A DNA stretch of 64,000 nucleotides from Rhodopseudomonas sp. BAL398. Lineage in GTDB: Bacteria > Pseudomonadota > Alphaproteobacteria > Rhizobiales > Xanthobacteraceae. The translations under genes were made by a program, and so were the position numbers. The stretch is taken from contig NZ_CP133111.1 of NCBI RefSeq assembly GCF_033001325.1, positions 1,736,001 to 1,800,000 of the forward strand. The letters are read 5' to 3'. The first letter of the stretch is position 1, and every line of letters begins with the position of its first letter. The notes below the pieces were generated by a model. It had not been told where the DNA came from. It did no database searches and worked only from the letters and a program-made list of their open reading frames with translations. Of this stretch, positions 7,699 to 14,478 are shown piece after piece.

Positions 7699-8634
7699 AT
7701 GAGCGAGCACGACGACTACGAACCGCATCACGCCTCTTCCCCCACGGACCATGTCCTCAGCGAACTCCAGCTTTACGGCTACCGTCCCTTCACGGACGAA
7801 CCCGATCCCCGGCCACTTCCGGAGGGCGACCATGTCGCCGGCGCCATCGCCGACATCTTCGACGCGCTGATCGTCACCCTGGAAGACACCCGCCTCGAGC
7901 CCGACCTCGACGATCTCCTCTGGTCGACCGTCAACGTCTTCCACCGCGCCACCGACCGGATCGAGCGCGAGCTGGACGACAATGAGCAGGCGCAACGCCG
8001 CGGCCAGCGCGAACAGGACGGCAGCGAAGTGAAGGCCGTCGAGCTGGAACGCCTGACGGCCGAGGGCCAGACCATGATCGAACGCCGCAACGCCTTCGAG
8101 TTGATGCGCGACCAGGCCGCCGAGCACTACGAGCGCCACACCGGATCGAACTGGCGTCCCCGCAGCGGATCGATGGTCAACCACCGCAACCTGACCTCGG
8201 CGATGATTGACAGCCGGGACTTCCTCGCCGCCAAGAAGCGCGCCGACAATCAGGTGCTGCTACCCGCCGGTCCGAAGATCGCCTTCACCGGCGGGCTCGA
8301 TTTCAACGATCACCGCCTGATCTGGGCCAAACTCGATCAGGTCCACGCCAAGCACCCCGACATGGTGCTGCTGCACGGCAAGTCGCCGAAGGGCGCCGAG
8401 AAGATCGCGGCCAAATGGGCCGACACCCGCAAGGTGCCGCAGGTCGGCTTCGCTCCCGACTGGACGAAACACGCCAAGGCCGCACCGTTCAAGCGCAACG
8501 ATCAGATGCTTGACGTCCTGCCGATCGGGGTCATCGTCTTCCCCGGCACGGGCATTCAGGACAACCTCGCCGACAAGGCGAGGAAGCTCGGCATCCCGCT
8601 GTACGATTTTCGCCAGAAAGGAGGCGGCGCGTAA
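7699..8634 (+). CDS. DUF2493 (SLOG-like) domain protein, 311 aa
   Basis: The ATG at 7699 follows CGGAGCATCCC; the in-frame start at 7657 lies in the leader and has no ribosome site. The first 190 residues are acidic and partly helical (coiled-coil-like ELDDNEQAQRRGQREQ near 100). The C-terminal 120 residues are DUF2493: KIAFTGGLDFNDHRLIWAKL, MVLLHGKSPKGAEKIAAKWA, then VLPIGVIVFPGTGIQDNLAD. The Rossmann-like SLOG fold binds nucleotides or nucleotide-derived ligands, and the GG and HGxSPKGAE motifs form the pocket. A ligand-sensing role is inferred from the fold. The gene converges on the flavin reductase gene, with stops 9 bp apart. Confidence 0.8.
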   Translation: MSEHDDYEPHHASSPTDHVLSELQLYGYRPFTDEPDPRPLPEGDHVAGAIADIFDALIVTLEDTRLEPDLDDLLWSTVNVFHRATDRIERELDDNEQAQRRGQREQDGSEVKAVELERLTAEGQTMIERRNAFELMRDQAAEHYERHTGSNWRPRSGSMVNHRNLTSAMIDSRDFLAAKKRADNQVLLPAGPKIAFTGGLDFNDHRLIWAKLDQVHAKHPDMVLLHGKSPKGAEKIAAKWADTRKVPQVGFAPDWTKHAKAAPFKRNDQMLDVLPIGVIVFPGTGIQDNLADKARKLGIPLYDFRQKGGGA

Positions 8635-8643
8635 GCGCTGCCT

Positions 8644-9204
8644 TCACAGCATCTCAGGTCGGAACAACGACCTGCGACTGATGATCTTGCCGGACACCAC
8701 GAACACGCCTTCGCCGGAATAATGCAACGTCTCGGGATGTTTTGGCGACGCGGCGACATGCGCCTTCACCACCTCGAAGATGAAGAAATTGTATTTCTCG
8801 ACCAGCGCATCGTCGTGAAGGCGGCACTCGAAGCTGGCATGGCATTCGCCGATGAGCGGCGCACTGACCTCGCTAGCCTCTTCCACCGAGAGATCGAATT
8901 TGGCGAACTTGTCGATGGCGGCCCCCGACGTGTTGCCGATGCCGACCACAGTATCGGTCAGCGCCGTCGTCGGTAGGTTGATGACGCATTCCCGGCTTTC
9001 GCGGATCATGCGGTGGCTGTGATTACCTGCGGAGATCATCAGTCCGACAAGCGACGGCGAGAATTCAAGGATCGTGTGCCAGCCGAGCGTCATGATGTTG
9101 GTCGCGCCCTGCCACTTCGACGACACCAGCACGATCGGGCCGGGCTCCAGATAACGCCGCATCTGGCTCACTGGGAAATCGCTTTTTTTGGGAAGCTTCG
9201 GCAC
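8644..9204 (-). CDS. Flavin reductase family protein (FMN-binding split barrel), 186 aa
   Basis: It has the split-barrel pattern RRYLEPGPIVLVSS near residue 16, NIMTLGWHTILEFSPSLVGLMIS, ECVINLPT and GIGNTSG. Such proteins bind FMN and reduce it or pass electrons to partner enzymes. A related protein is encoded at 40593-41165 in the cargo. The start is a GTG at 9204; the next Met is at residue 15, inside the conserved block. It is oriented against the flanking core genes and sits where core elements normally continue, so it looks like inserted cargo. The sequence just upstream may hold a truncated reading frame. Confidence 0.8.
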   Translation of the reverse strand: MPKLPKKSDFPVSQMRRYLEPGPIVLVSSKWQGATNIMTLGWHTILEFSPSLVGLMISAGNHSHRMIRESRECVINLPTTALTDTVVGIGNTSGAAIDKFAKFDLSVEEASEVSAPLIGECHASFECRLHDDALVEKYNFFIFEVVKAHVAASPKHPETLHYSGEGVFVVSGKIISRRSLFRPEML

Positions 9205-9540
9205 TGGCGTCCTCGTCGGCTGTTGCGCTTAGCATGACCATACCCGCCCATGTCGGCAGCATCACGGCCGGCAGCATGGCGACGATGCTTTGGCGCGAAA
9301 GCATTGAACGGGAGATCCCATCGTGGCCCCGGTCACGGCGGAAAACCACCTCCCGCTTCCATTGCGCTGATCTTTGGTCCGGCCGCTGGCCTGATGCCAT
9401 CAACCCGTAAAGGGTCGGACTACGCAAAGCGTGCCGCCGCTCCGGCTTTGCCTGCGCGGTGATTGCGGCCATCGGCCGGACACATCGGGCGCCTGTCGCG
9501 CGGGAGATGGTCTCCCGCCTCCAAAACAGGAGCCGGTCAG
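9205..9540. other. 336-bp gap with a possible gene remnant
   Basis: On the minus strand from an ATG at 9304 to about 9186 a short frame reads MLSRQSIVAMLPAVMLPTWA, then MVMLSATADEDASAEASQKK. It looks like a secretion signal followed by the start of a small periplasmic protein. The frame is lost at a run of seven T residues (A on the minus strand) where the flavin reductase begins. It somewhat resembles the N-terminus of a high-potential iron-sulfur protein, but I cannot confirm this. The rest (about 9310-9540) looks like the leader of the next gene, with AGGAG near 9529. Confidence 0.3.
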
Positions 9541-9708
9541 ATGTCCCTCAATCAAGCTCACGCCTTCGCCTTCAGCCTCGCCACCACCCTGATGGTCTCG
9601 ATTGTCATCTTCCAGGCCGGCGACGGCAGCATGGGCGTCATGCCCGCTGGCGAATATGACGGCGAACTCGCCGCGATCGTCCATGAGGTCGATCCCTTCG
9701 CCCGCTGA
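9541..9708 (+). CDS. Small membrane protein, 55 aa
   Basis: The ATG at 9541 has AGGAG about 8 bases upstream. The product begins MSLNQAHAFAFSLATTLMVS with one hydrophobic helix (about residues 9-26), then a short acidic tail (EYDGELAAIVHEVDPFAR). I recognise no family. Similar tiny single-pass proteins lie near DUF736 in related elements. It could be an entry-exclusion or regulatory peptide, but nothing in the sequence decides. A perfect 7-bp inverted repeat (AGCGGAA 9734-9740/TTCCGCT 9753-9759) follows and may be a weak terminator or leader element. Confidence 0.55.
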   Translation: MSLNQAHAFAFSLATTLMVSIVIFQAGDGSMGVMPAGEYDGELAAIVHEVDPFAR

Positions 9709-9851
9709 TCGCGGGCACGGCGTCACGGCCGCAAGCGGAAGTCCGGCAGGATTTCCGCTCCCGTCCGGCCTTCTCTTTCGCTATACTTGAAACGCGCTGT
9801 GGTGGTGGTGGAGGCGCGATCGTCAGCCATGAACGATTGGAGACCACCGCC

Positions 9852-10295
9852 ATGATCATCCTTGCCATACTCGCATCCCTCTTCGCCGTCGGCCTGCTCT
9901 GCTGGCTGGTGTTCACGCTTGCCGTCTTCGCTCTGCCCGCCTTTGTCGGCGTGACGACGGGCGCCTGGGCCAACGAGAGCGGCGCCGGCATCGCCGGCGC
10001 TGTCGTCGTCGGCGCGCTCGCGGCGGCGATGACGCTCGCCATCGGGCACCTTCTAATCGCCTTCGTCCGCCCGATGTGGCTGAAACTCCTCGTGGCGATC
10101 GCCTTCGTCGCCCCGGCGGCGGTCGCAGGTTTCCATGCCACCCATGGCATCGTGAAGCACCTGATGCCGTCCGAGGGGTGGCAGATAGCATTCTCGATCA
10201 TCGGCGCCGCCGCGGTCGGGATCACCGCCTTCGTGCGGGTCGCTGGAATGGCGGCGACCCCTGGCCCATCCAGCCGGGATCTCGCTCGAGCATGA
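9852..10295 (+). CDS. Polytopic membrane protein, 147 aa
   Basis: The start ATG at 9852 follows GGAGA at 9839-9843. Four hydrophobic segments are visible: residues 2-30, about 42-68, 74-94 and 106-130. The sequence is rich in Ala, Val and Gly, with a polar C-terminus. There are no catalytic motifs and no recognised domain. It is probably a separate transcript from the DUF736 gene 560 bp away. A role in conjugation or surface exclusion is possible but not shown. Confidence 0.6.
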   Translation: MIILAILASLFAVGLLCWLVFTLAVFALPAFVGVTTGAWANESGAGIAGAVVVGALAAAMTLAIGHLLIAFVRPMWLKLLVAIAFVAPAAVAGFHATHGIVKHLMPSEGWQIAFSIIGAAAVGITAFVRVAGMAATPGPSSRDLARA

Positions 10296-10855
10296 TCTTC
10301 GTCGACGTCGTTGCGGCGGACAGAACAGCACCAGGCGAAGCACGTCCTCGTCGCCTCCTGGGTTGCGGATGAAGCGGTTGGTGCTAATCGACGACCGTCC
10401 CGGAAAGCGACCCGCGTGGGAGCGCTCGGGGGCAACACCGGCAGCGCACCCGTTCGTGCCCCGAAGGCAGACGCTATCCCGGTGGCGATGGACGGAGATG
10501 CTGGAGCAATGCCCTGTCGATAGGAGACGAAGCTGCTAGAGCCTGCCGTGGCGCCGGCTTTGCCGGTGCGGGAGGGCCGCCATTTTCTCCGTTGTCTGAC
10601 CGTGCCTCGACCGCTCCAAACGGCCTCTTCAATGGCCTGATCTGGCCGAAGGTCGGCTGCGCCTCGATCGCCTATGACGCAACAGCCGCGTCAAACTTTC
10701 TTCCCCTGCCGGCTGCGCCGTCATTCCGCGCGGACCAAGAAAGCCCTCCTTAGCTGTCCAGCCCCTTCGGGGTGCGCCGTCGATCGCCTCCGGCCTGTCG
10801 ATCGCCATCGAGGCCGCAATGGTGCGGGCTCGGGAACGGAAAACGGAGACTTACC
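10296..10855 (+). other. 560-bp gap before the first DUF736 gene
   Basis: No gene is supported. Open frames here are short, run through several frames and have no ribosome sites. Around 10552-10570 there is an 8-bp stem (GCGCCGGC/GCCGGTGC, one G-T pair, loop TTT). The last about 100 bp are a leader that ends in GGAGA at 10845. Long untranslated leaders of this kind recur before several genes of the core (7385-7698, 9205-9540), which may reflect regulatory RNA or decayed genes. Confidence 0.3.
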
Positions 10856-11182
10856 ATGGCGACCATCGGCACCTTCAAGAAGACCGGCTCGAACGAGTTC
10901 ACCGGCGACATCGTCACCCTCAGCGTCCAGGCCAAGGGCGTGCGCATCGTCCCCGACCAGCGCGCCAACGGCGAGAACGCCCCCAGCCACCGAGTTCTCG
11001 TCGGCCGCGCCGAGATCGGTGCTGCCTGGTCCAAGCGCTCCAACGAGGGCCGCGATTATCTGGGCCTCAAGCTCGACGATCCGAGCTTCAACGCCCCGAT
11101 CTACGCCAACCTCTTCGACGACGAGGACGCGGACACCTTCTCGCTGATCTGGTCCCGCCCCAACGGTCGGCGCGGAGACTAA
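10856..11182 (+). CDS. DUF736 family protein, 108 aa
   Basis: MATIGTFKKTGSNEFTGDIV at the start, EIGAAWSKRSNEGRDYLGLK in the middle and PIYANLFDDE near the end are the DUF736 signature. The ATG at 10856 follows ACGGAGACTTACC. The family is small, soluble and nearly always carried on plasmids and conjugative elements. Its biochemical role is unknown. A divergent second copy lies at 16475-16822 in the transfer region. A 12-bp perfect stem right after the stop suggests a single-gene transcript. Confidence 0.85.
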   Translation: MATIGTFKKTGSNEFTGDIVTLSVQAKGVRIVPDQRANGENAPSHRVLVGRAEIGAAWSKRSNEGRDYLGLKLDDPSFNAPIYANLFDDEDADTFSLIWSRPNGRRGD

Positions 11183-11192
11183 GGCCCGAACA

Positions 11193-11220
11193 AAGGCCCC
11201 GGCCAAAAGGCCGGGGCCTT
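11193..11220 (+). terminator. Perfect 12-bp stem after DUF736
   Basis: AAGGCCCCGGCC (11193-11204) and its exact complement (11209-11220) enclose an AAAA loop. The A/T ends of the stem give a terminator-like shape in both directions, although no long T run follows. It begins 11 bp after the DUF736 stop. Confidence 0.65.
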
Positions 11221-11396
11221 AGCCCGTGGCTGCGACCCGCCGGGACTCTTACTCGCACCAGGCTTGGGCTGCAGGAGAAGCCCCACGCCGCCAACGGTGC
11301 AGTGCGATGCGACCGAATCAGTCGGGCCCGAAATTCTAGAAATGGCCCTAGTGTCTGTGGCGACAGAGGTAGTTTGGCTTCCTTCTCTCGCCAAGG

Positions 11397-11413
11397 ACGA
11401 CTATAATAGTCGT
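11397..11413 (+). promoter_or_regulatory. Palindrome centred on a TATAAT -10 box, XRE gene promoter/operator
   Basis: ACGACTATAATAGTCGT has 7-bp arms around TAA and contains an exact TATAAT at 11403-11408. It lies 43 bp before the XRE start. A -35 candidate 17 bp upstream (TTCCTT at 11380) is poor. An inverted repeat overlapping the -10 box is the usual place for an autorepressor, so binding by the XRE product is a reasonable inference. Confidence 0.55.
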
Positions 11414-11444
11414 AGTTCTGGCGTGCGAGTAGGTCCGAGTGGGA

Positions 11445-11464
11445 GGTGATCATGCATGATCACC
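11445..11464 (+). promoter_or_regulatory. Perfect 20-bp palindrome over the XRE ribosome site and start codon
   Basis: GGTGATCATGCATGATCACC reads the same on both strands. Its left end overlaps the last bases of the GGAGG ribosome site (11442-11446) and its right half contains the ATG at 11456. As DNA it could be an operator. As RNA it could form an 8-bp stem with a UGCA loop that hides the start codon. Confidence 0.6.
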
Positions 11465-11698
11465 GCCCGACAATCGAGGGCCGCACGCGCGTTGCTGGGT
11501 TGGACACAGGAGACGCTCGCTGACAAGGCCCGGGTATCGCTAACCGCTCTGAAGCGCCTCGAATCGACAAACCGTCTCGAGGTGTATGAGAGCACGCGCG
11601 ATGAAGTCCGACGGGCTTTTGAGCGTGGCGGGATCGTCTTCCTGAACTCCGACCAAGGCGTGGGAGTGATGGTGGTCCATGGTAAGGACAAGGCCTGA
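11456..11698 (+). CDS. XRE-family transcriptional regulator, 80 aa
   Basis: One Cro/C1-type helix-turn-helix occupies almost the whole protein: MITARQSRAARALLGWTQET, then LADKARVSLTALKRLE, then RRAFERGGIVFLN. GGAGG lies 9 bases before the ATG at 11456. It is a single-domain DNA-binding protein, probably dimeric. Two palindromes flank its promoter and start, which suggests tight autoregulation. Proteins of this type next to DUF2285 and DUF6499 genes are thought to control excision and transfer of such elements, so it is a good candidate for a switch gene. Direct targets are not visible beyond its own promoter. Confidence 0.8.
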   Translation: MITARQSRAARALLGWTQETLADKARVSLTALKRLESTNRLEVYESTRDEVRRAFERGGIVFLNSDQGVGVMVVHGKDKA

Positions 11699-11818
11699 GT
11701 ATCGACGCGCCGTGACAATCGCACGGTCTCTCGTCTTTGGACCTTGCGCCTCGGACGCGGTAAAATCAGCGTTAACAAACCCCACCAGAATGGATACATC
11801 TCTGCACCGGGGGACGCT

Positions 11819-12082
11819 GTGACCAAAGACAACTTTCTCGATAAACCGCCGGGCGGCGCTTCGCTGACCGCCTATGACGAGGCCCACCTCAAGCTCTACG
11901 TGCGCCTGCTCGATGCAGACGCCGATGGCGCTGATTGGCGAGAGGTTGTGCGGGTTCTCTTCGGTCTCGACCCCGACGGCGAGCCTAATCGCGCCGCCGA
12001 AGTCTACAACAGCCACCTGGCCCGCGCGAAATGGATGACTGAAAGCGGCTTCTGCCAGCTCCTCGGCCGCCGCGCACACTGA
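11819..12082 (+). CDS. DUF2285-family DNA-binding-type protein, 87 aa
   Basis: The core LTAYDEAHLKLYVRLLDADA, then GADWREVVRVLFGLDP and SHLARAKWMTESGF is typical of the short DUF2285-type proteins found beside DUF6499 genes in conjugative elements. The GTG at 11819 follows GGGGGAC and gives the usual length. An in-frame start at 11744 would add 25 residues with no similarity. In mesorhizobial ICEs such proteins take part in activating excision and transfer. Transfer of that role to this gene is inference. It follows the XRE gene by 120 bp on the same strand. Confidence 0.7.
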   Translation: MTKDNFLDKPPGGASLTAYDEAHLKLYVRLLDADADGADWREVVRVLFGLDPDGEPNRAAEVYNSHLARAKWMTESGFCQLLGRRAH

Positions 12083-12104
12083 GTGAAGCAAATCCAGCAT
12101 CACG

Positions 12105-12178
12105 TTGATGCAACTCAGTTCTTCCCGCTCTGTGTTCAACTTGGAATCGTATCCTCTGCATAACTCGCGTTGCATCAA
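12105..12178. promoter_or_regulatory. 10-bp inverted repeat upstream of the DUF6499/DUF2285 gene
   Basis: TTGATGCAAC (12105-12114) and its exact complement GTTGCATCAA (12169-12178) are 54 bp apart, about five helical turns. They lie just before the start at 12201. A weak promoter-like pair lies between them. The arrangement suggests two sites for a DNA-looping or cooperative regulator. Confidence 0.45.
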
Positions 12179-12200
12179 GTCAAACGGGAGGCTGCGGAGG

Positions 12201-12963
12201 ATGTCCGAAGATAGCGATTGGCGGTCAGAGGCCGCCTATGACTACATAGACCAGCTCACGCCCAGCGACCTTGCCTGGGAGTTCCTGCGTCGCAACCCCG
12301 AATACCGGAGTTCATACGCGCAGCTCGTGGCCACTGGACAGATTTCACCCGAAGCCGCCGCCGCCTTCGCGCGGCACTGGGGGTTGCATTTTCGCTGCCG
12401 ATCCACACGCCAGCGCCCTGTCTCAACCGATCTTCTGGACCCCACAAGTCGATCCCGGCGCAATCGTCCTCGCCGATGGGCCACTCCCTGACGGACGCTC
12501 CATCACGGCCGACATGCTGCGTTTGCACGCGACGCTCCAGCATGGCGCTGATCTTCTCAGGCTCGAACTGCGCGGCGAACGCTACGACATCATGCTCGTC
12601 GATCCAGATGCACGGGGCCCACTCGGAGTCCACGTTATCTTCGATGACCTGACGCCAGATCGGAAAACGACGCTTGAGCGCTTCTGGAAGGCGATGGCCG
12701 GCAAACGGGTGCCGCGCGACCCTCGGCTGACACTGCAGCGCCATCAGCGCGCTCGGCAGATGCTTCGTGTGGTCGACGCTCGCGGCATGGGGGCGACCTA
12801 TCGCGAGATCGCCGAAGTGATCTTCCCAAATCACACGCATGACGCCGCAAAATGGGTGGACAGCCCTTTTCGCGTGGCCATGAACCGCCTTGTCCGAGAT
12901 GGCACGGCATTCGTTCGCGGAGGATACCGCACGCTCCTGCGTCGTCCACGCCGCGCTCGCTGA
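12201..12963 (+). pseudogene. DUF6499 + DUF2285 regulator gene with a one-base frameshift
   Basis: The ATG at 12201 follows CGGAGG. The N-terminal part, DWRSEAAYDYIDQL, WEFLRRNPEYRSSY and ARHWGL, is the DUF6499 transcription-regulator domain. After residue 62 the frame runs into unrelated residues. The other frame then reads FAADPHASALSQPIFWTPQV and continues to HQRARQMLRVVDARGMGATY and VRGGYRTLLRR, the DUF2285 part, ending at 12963. Removing one T from TTTT at 12389-12392 joins the two into one protein of about 253 aa. It could be a real inactivation, a sequencing error, or programmed frameshifting as described for ICE excision activators. The last is only a suggestion. Confidence 0.65.
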
Positions 12964-13089
12964 TCGACGCAAAGGGGTCGGCGATAAGACCTTAACTTCG
13001 TTCCTGCCCAGAACGCCGTCTTCCCGCCACCGTGCTCGCAACCCGCCGCTCATCCGATGCGGCCACCGCGAGACCCCGGAGGCGCGATC

Positions 13090-13371
13090 ATGGCCGAAAC
13101 AGCCGCCAATTTACCGCAACGCTATCTCAGGACGCAGGAAGCCGCCCGCTTCCTCGGCCTCTCCGAGCGCACGCTCGAAAAGCACCGAACCTACGGAACC
13201 GGCCCCACCTACCGAAAGCTGGGCGGCCGCGTCGTCTACGCGGTGGAGGATCTCCAGACCTGGGCAGACCGGGGCCTCGTCACCTCGACCTCCGACCCCC
13301 GCGCCGGCACCGTGCTGCCCGCCAAGCGTCAGCCGGCCGCTCCGGCCGCTGGCGGTCGCTTCCCGCGCTGA
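13090..13371 (+). CDS. Helix-turn-helix (excisionase/MerR-like) protein, 93 aa
   Basis: The central region TQEAARFLGLSERTLEKHRT, then GPTYRKLGGRVVYAVEDLQTW is a winged helix-turn-helix of the excisionase/MerR-like type (helix_turn_helix_17). The ATG at 13090 follows CCCGGAGGCGCGATC. The C-terminal 20 residues are Ala/Pro-rich and probably disordered. It is 11 bp upstream of repA on the same strand, so it is likely cotranscribed and may regulate replication or act as an excision factor. The neighbourhood does not decide between these. Confidence 0.75.
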   Translation: MAETAANLPQRYLRTQEAARFLGLSERTLEKHRTYGTGPTYRKLGGRVVYAVEDLQTWADRGLVTSTSDPRAGTVLPAKRQPAAPAAGGRFPR

Positions 13372-13382
13372 GACGACCGGCC

Positions 13383-14270
13383 ATGTCGTCCCGCCACCAC
13401 CATCGCGACGAACGCGCGCAGCTCGATCTGTTCCGGGCGTTGCCCGGCGATCTCGCGCCACGCGATGCGCAGGATCTCATGGCCTATCCCTTCTTCTCGC
13501 TCGCCAAGTCCAAACGCCTGGCCCCGATCGACTTCAAGTCGGGCTCCGTCAAAATTCGCGTCGAGGCCGTCCCCGAACACGGCATGGCGACCATCTGGGA
13601 CGCCGACGTGCTGATTTGGGCCGCGTCGCAGATCGTTGAGGCGCGCGACGTCGGGCTGCGCCCATCGCGACTGATGGCGACCACCCCCTATGAAATCCTC
13701 AACTTCATCGGACGTGGTGTCTCGCTGCGCGATTACGACCGACTGAAGGCCGCGCTCGACCGGCTTCAGTCCACGACCGTCGCGACCTCCATCCGCCAGC
13801 CGACTGAACGCCGCCTGCATCGCTTCTCCTGGATCAACGAATGGAAAGAGCGCGCCGACGATCGCGGCCGCCCGCTCGGTCTCGAACTGATCGTCCCCGA
13901 CTGGTTCTACGGCGCGGTCCTAGACGACGCCCTCGTCCTCACCATCGACCGCAGCTATTTCGATCTGACCGGCGGATTGGAGCGGTGGCTCTACCGCTTG
14001 GTGCGCAAGCATGGTGGCAAACAGGAGTTCGGCTGGAGCTTCGACTTCCCGCATCTCCACGCCAAGTCCGGCAGCCTCTCACCGCTCAAGCATTTTGCCT
14101 ACGACCTGCGCGACATTGTCCGTCGCCAGCCGTTGCCCGGCTACCGCCTGACCATCGAGCAGTGCCTCGGCGGTCCCGAAATTCTCTCCTTCGCACCGAC
14201 CGATCCGGACGCCTTGGGCGTGCCGCGCCGTCGTCGTCGCGCCAACCCCCAGCCTGTGGATAAGCTGTGA
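13383..14270 (+). CDS. repA: Replication initiator protein A (RepA-like), 295 aa
   Basis: The sequence MAYPFFSLAKSKRLAPIDFK near residue 35, ATIWDADVLIWAASQI, TPYEILNFIGRG and the winged-helix part YDRLKAALDRLQSTTVATSI belong to the RPA/RepA replication initiator family of plasmids and ICEs. The ATG at 13383 comes 11 bp after the HTH gene. The last codons contain a perfect DnaA box, and three iterons follow the stop directly. So this appears to be a complete initiator/origin pair that could allow rolling or theta replication of the excised circle. An origin placed downstream of the initiator gene is common. Confidence 0.85.
   Translation: MSSRHHHRDERAQLDLFRALPGDLAPRDAQDLMAYPFFSLAKSKRLAPIDFKSGSVKIRVEAVPEHGMATIWDADVLIWAASQIVEARDVGLRPSRLMATTPYEILNFIGRGVSLRDYDRLKAALDRLQSTTVATSIRQPTERRLHRFSWINEWKERADDRGRPLGLELIVPDWFYGAVLDDALVLTIDRSYFDLTGGLERWLYRLVRKHGGKQEFGWSFDFPHLHAKSGSLSPLKHFAYDLRDIVRRQPLPGYRLTIEQCLGGPEILSFAPTDPDALGVPRRRRRANPQPVDKL
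14255..14263 (-). other. DnaA box
   Basis: TGTGGATAA is the exact complement of the consensus TTATCCACA. It lies in the last codons of repA, 14 bp before the first iteron, as expected for a plasmid-type origin. Confidence 0.6.
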
Positions 14271-14276
14271 AACACC

Positions 14277-14342
14277 TCGTGCTATCAGGGACCGGCACTA
14301 TCGTGCCATCGGGGACCGGACTCTCGTGCTATCGGGGACCGA
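14277..14342 (+). repeat. Three 19-bp iterons, candidate replication origin
   Basis: TCGTGCTATCAGGGACCGG (14277), TCGTGCCATCGGGGACCGG (14301) and TCGTGCTATCGGGGACCGA (14324) are direct repeats with start spacings of 24 and 23 bp, about two helical turns. They follow repA immediately and precede an AT-richer stretch (about 14387-14424). RepA binding is inferred from the layout. Confidence 0.75.
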
Positions 14343-14399
14343 AATCGCCGAATCTGCCTGCTGAATCAGCAACTTGCAGGCCCCGTAACTTATCTAACC

Positions 14400-14418
14400 A
14401 GAATTACTACGTAATTCT
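14400..14418. promoter_or_regulatory. AT-rich palindrome upstream of parA
   Basis: AGAATTAC-TAC-GTAATTCT has perfect 8-bp arms and lies 60 bp before the parA start, next to the iterons. It may be the parA operator, a centromere-like parS site, or part of the origin unwinding region. Confidence 0.5.
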
Positions 14419-14478
14419 TCTAACGCGACCGCACTTTTCGGCCGCTGTGGACGAGTCCCCGATCGCCGGGAGACCGTC

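Noticed and set aside
10674-11147. 157-codon frame over the DUF736 leader and gene
   Set aside because: Overlaps the DUF736 gene in another frame and is rich in Arg, Ser and Pro, as expected of a GC-rich shadow.
14277-14342. Possible CRISPR array
   Set aside because: Only three 19-bp repeats with 4-5 bp between them; this fits iterons and not CRISPR spacers.
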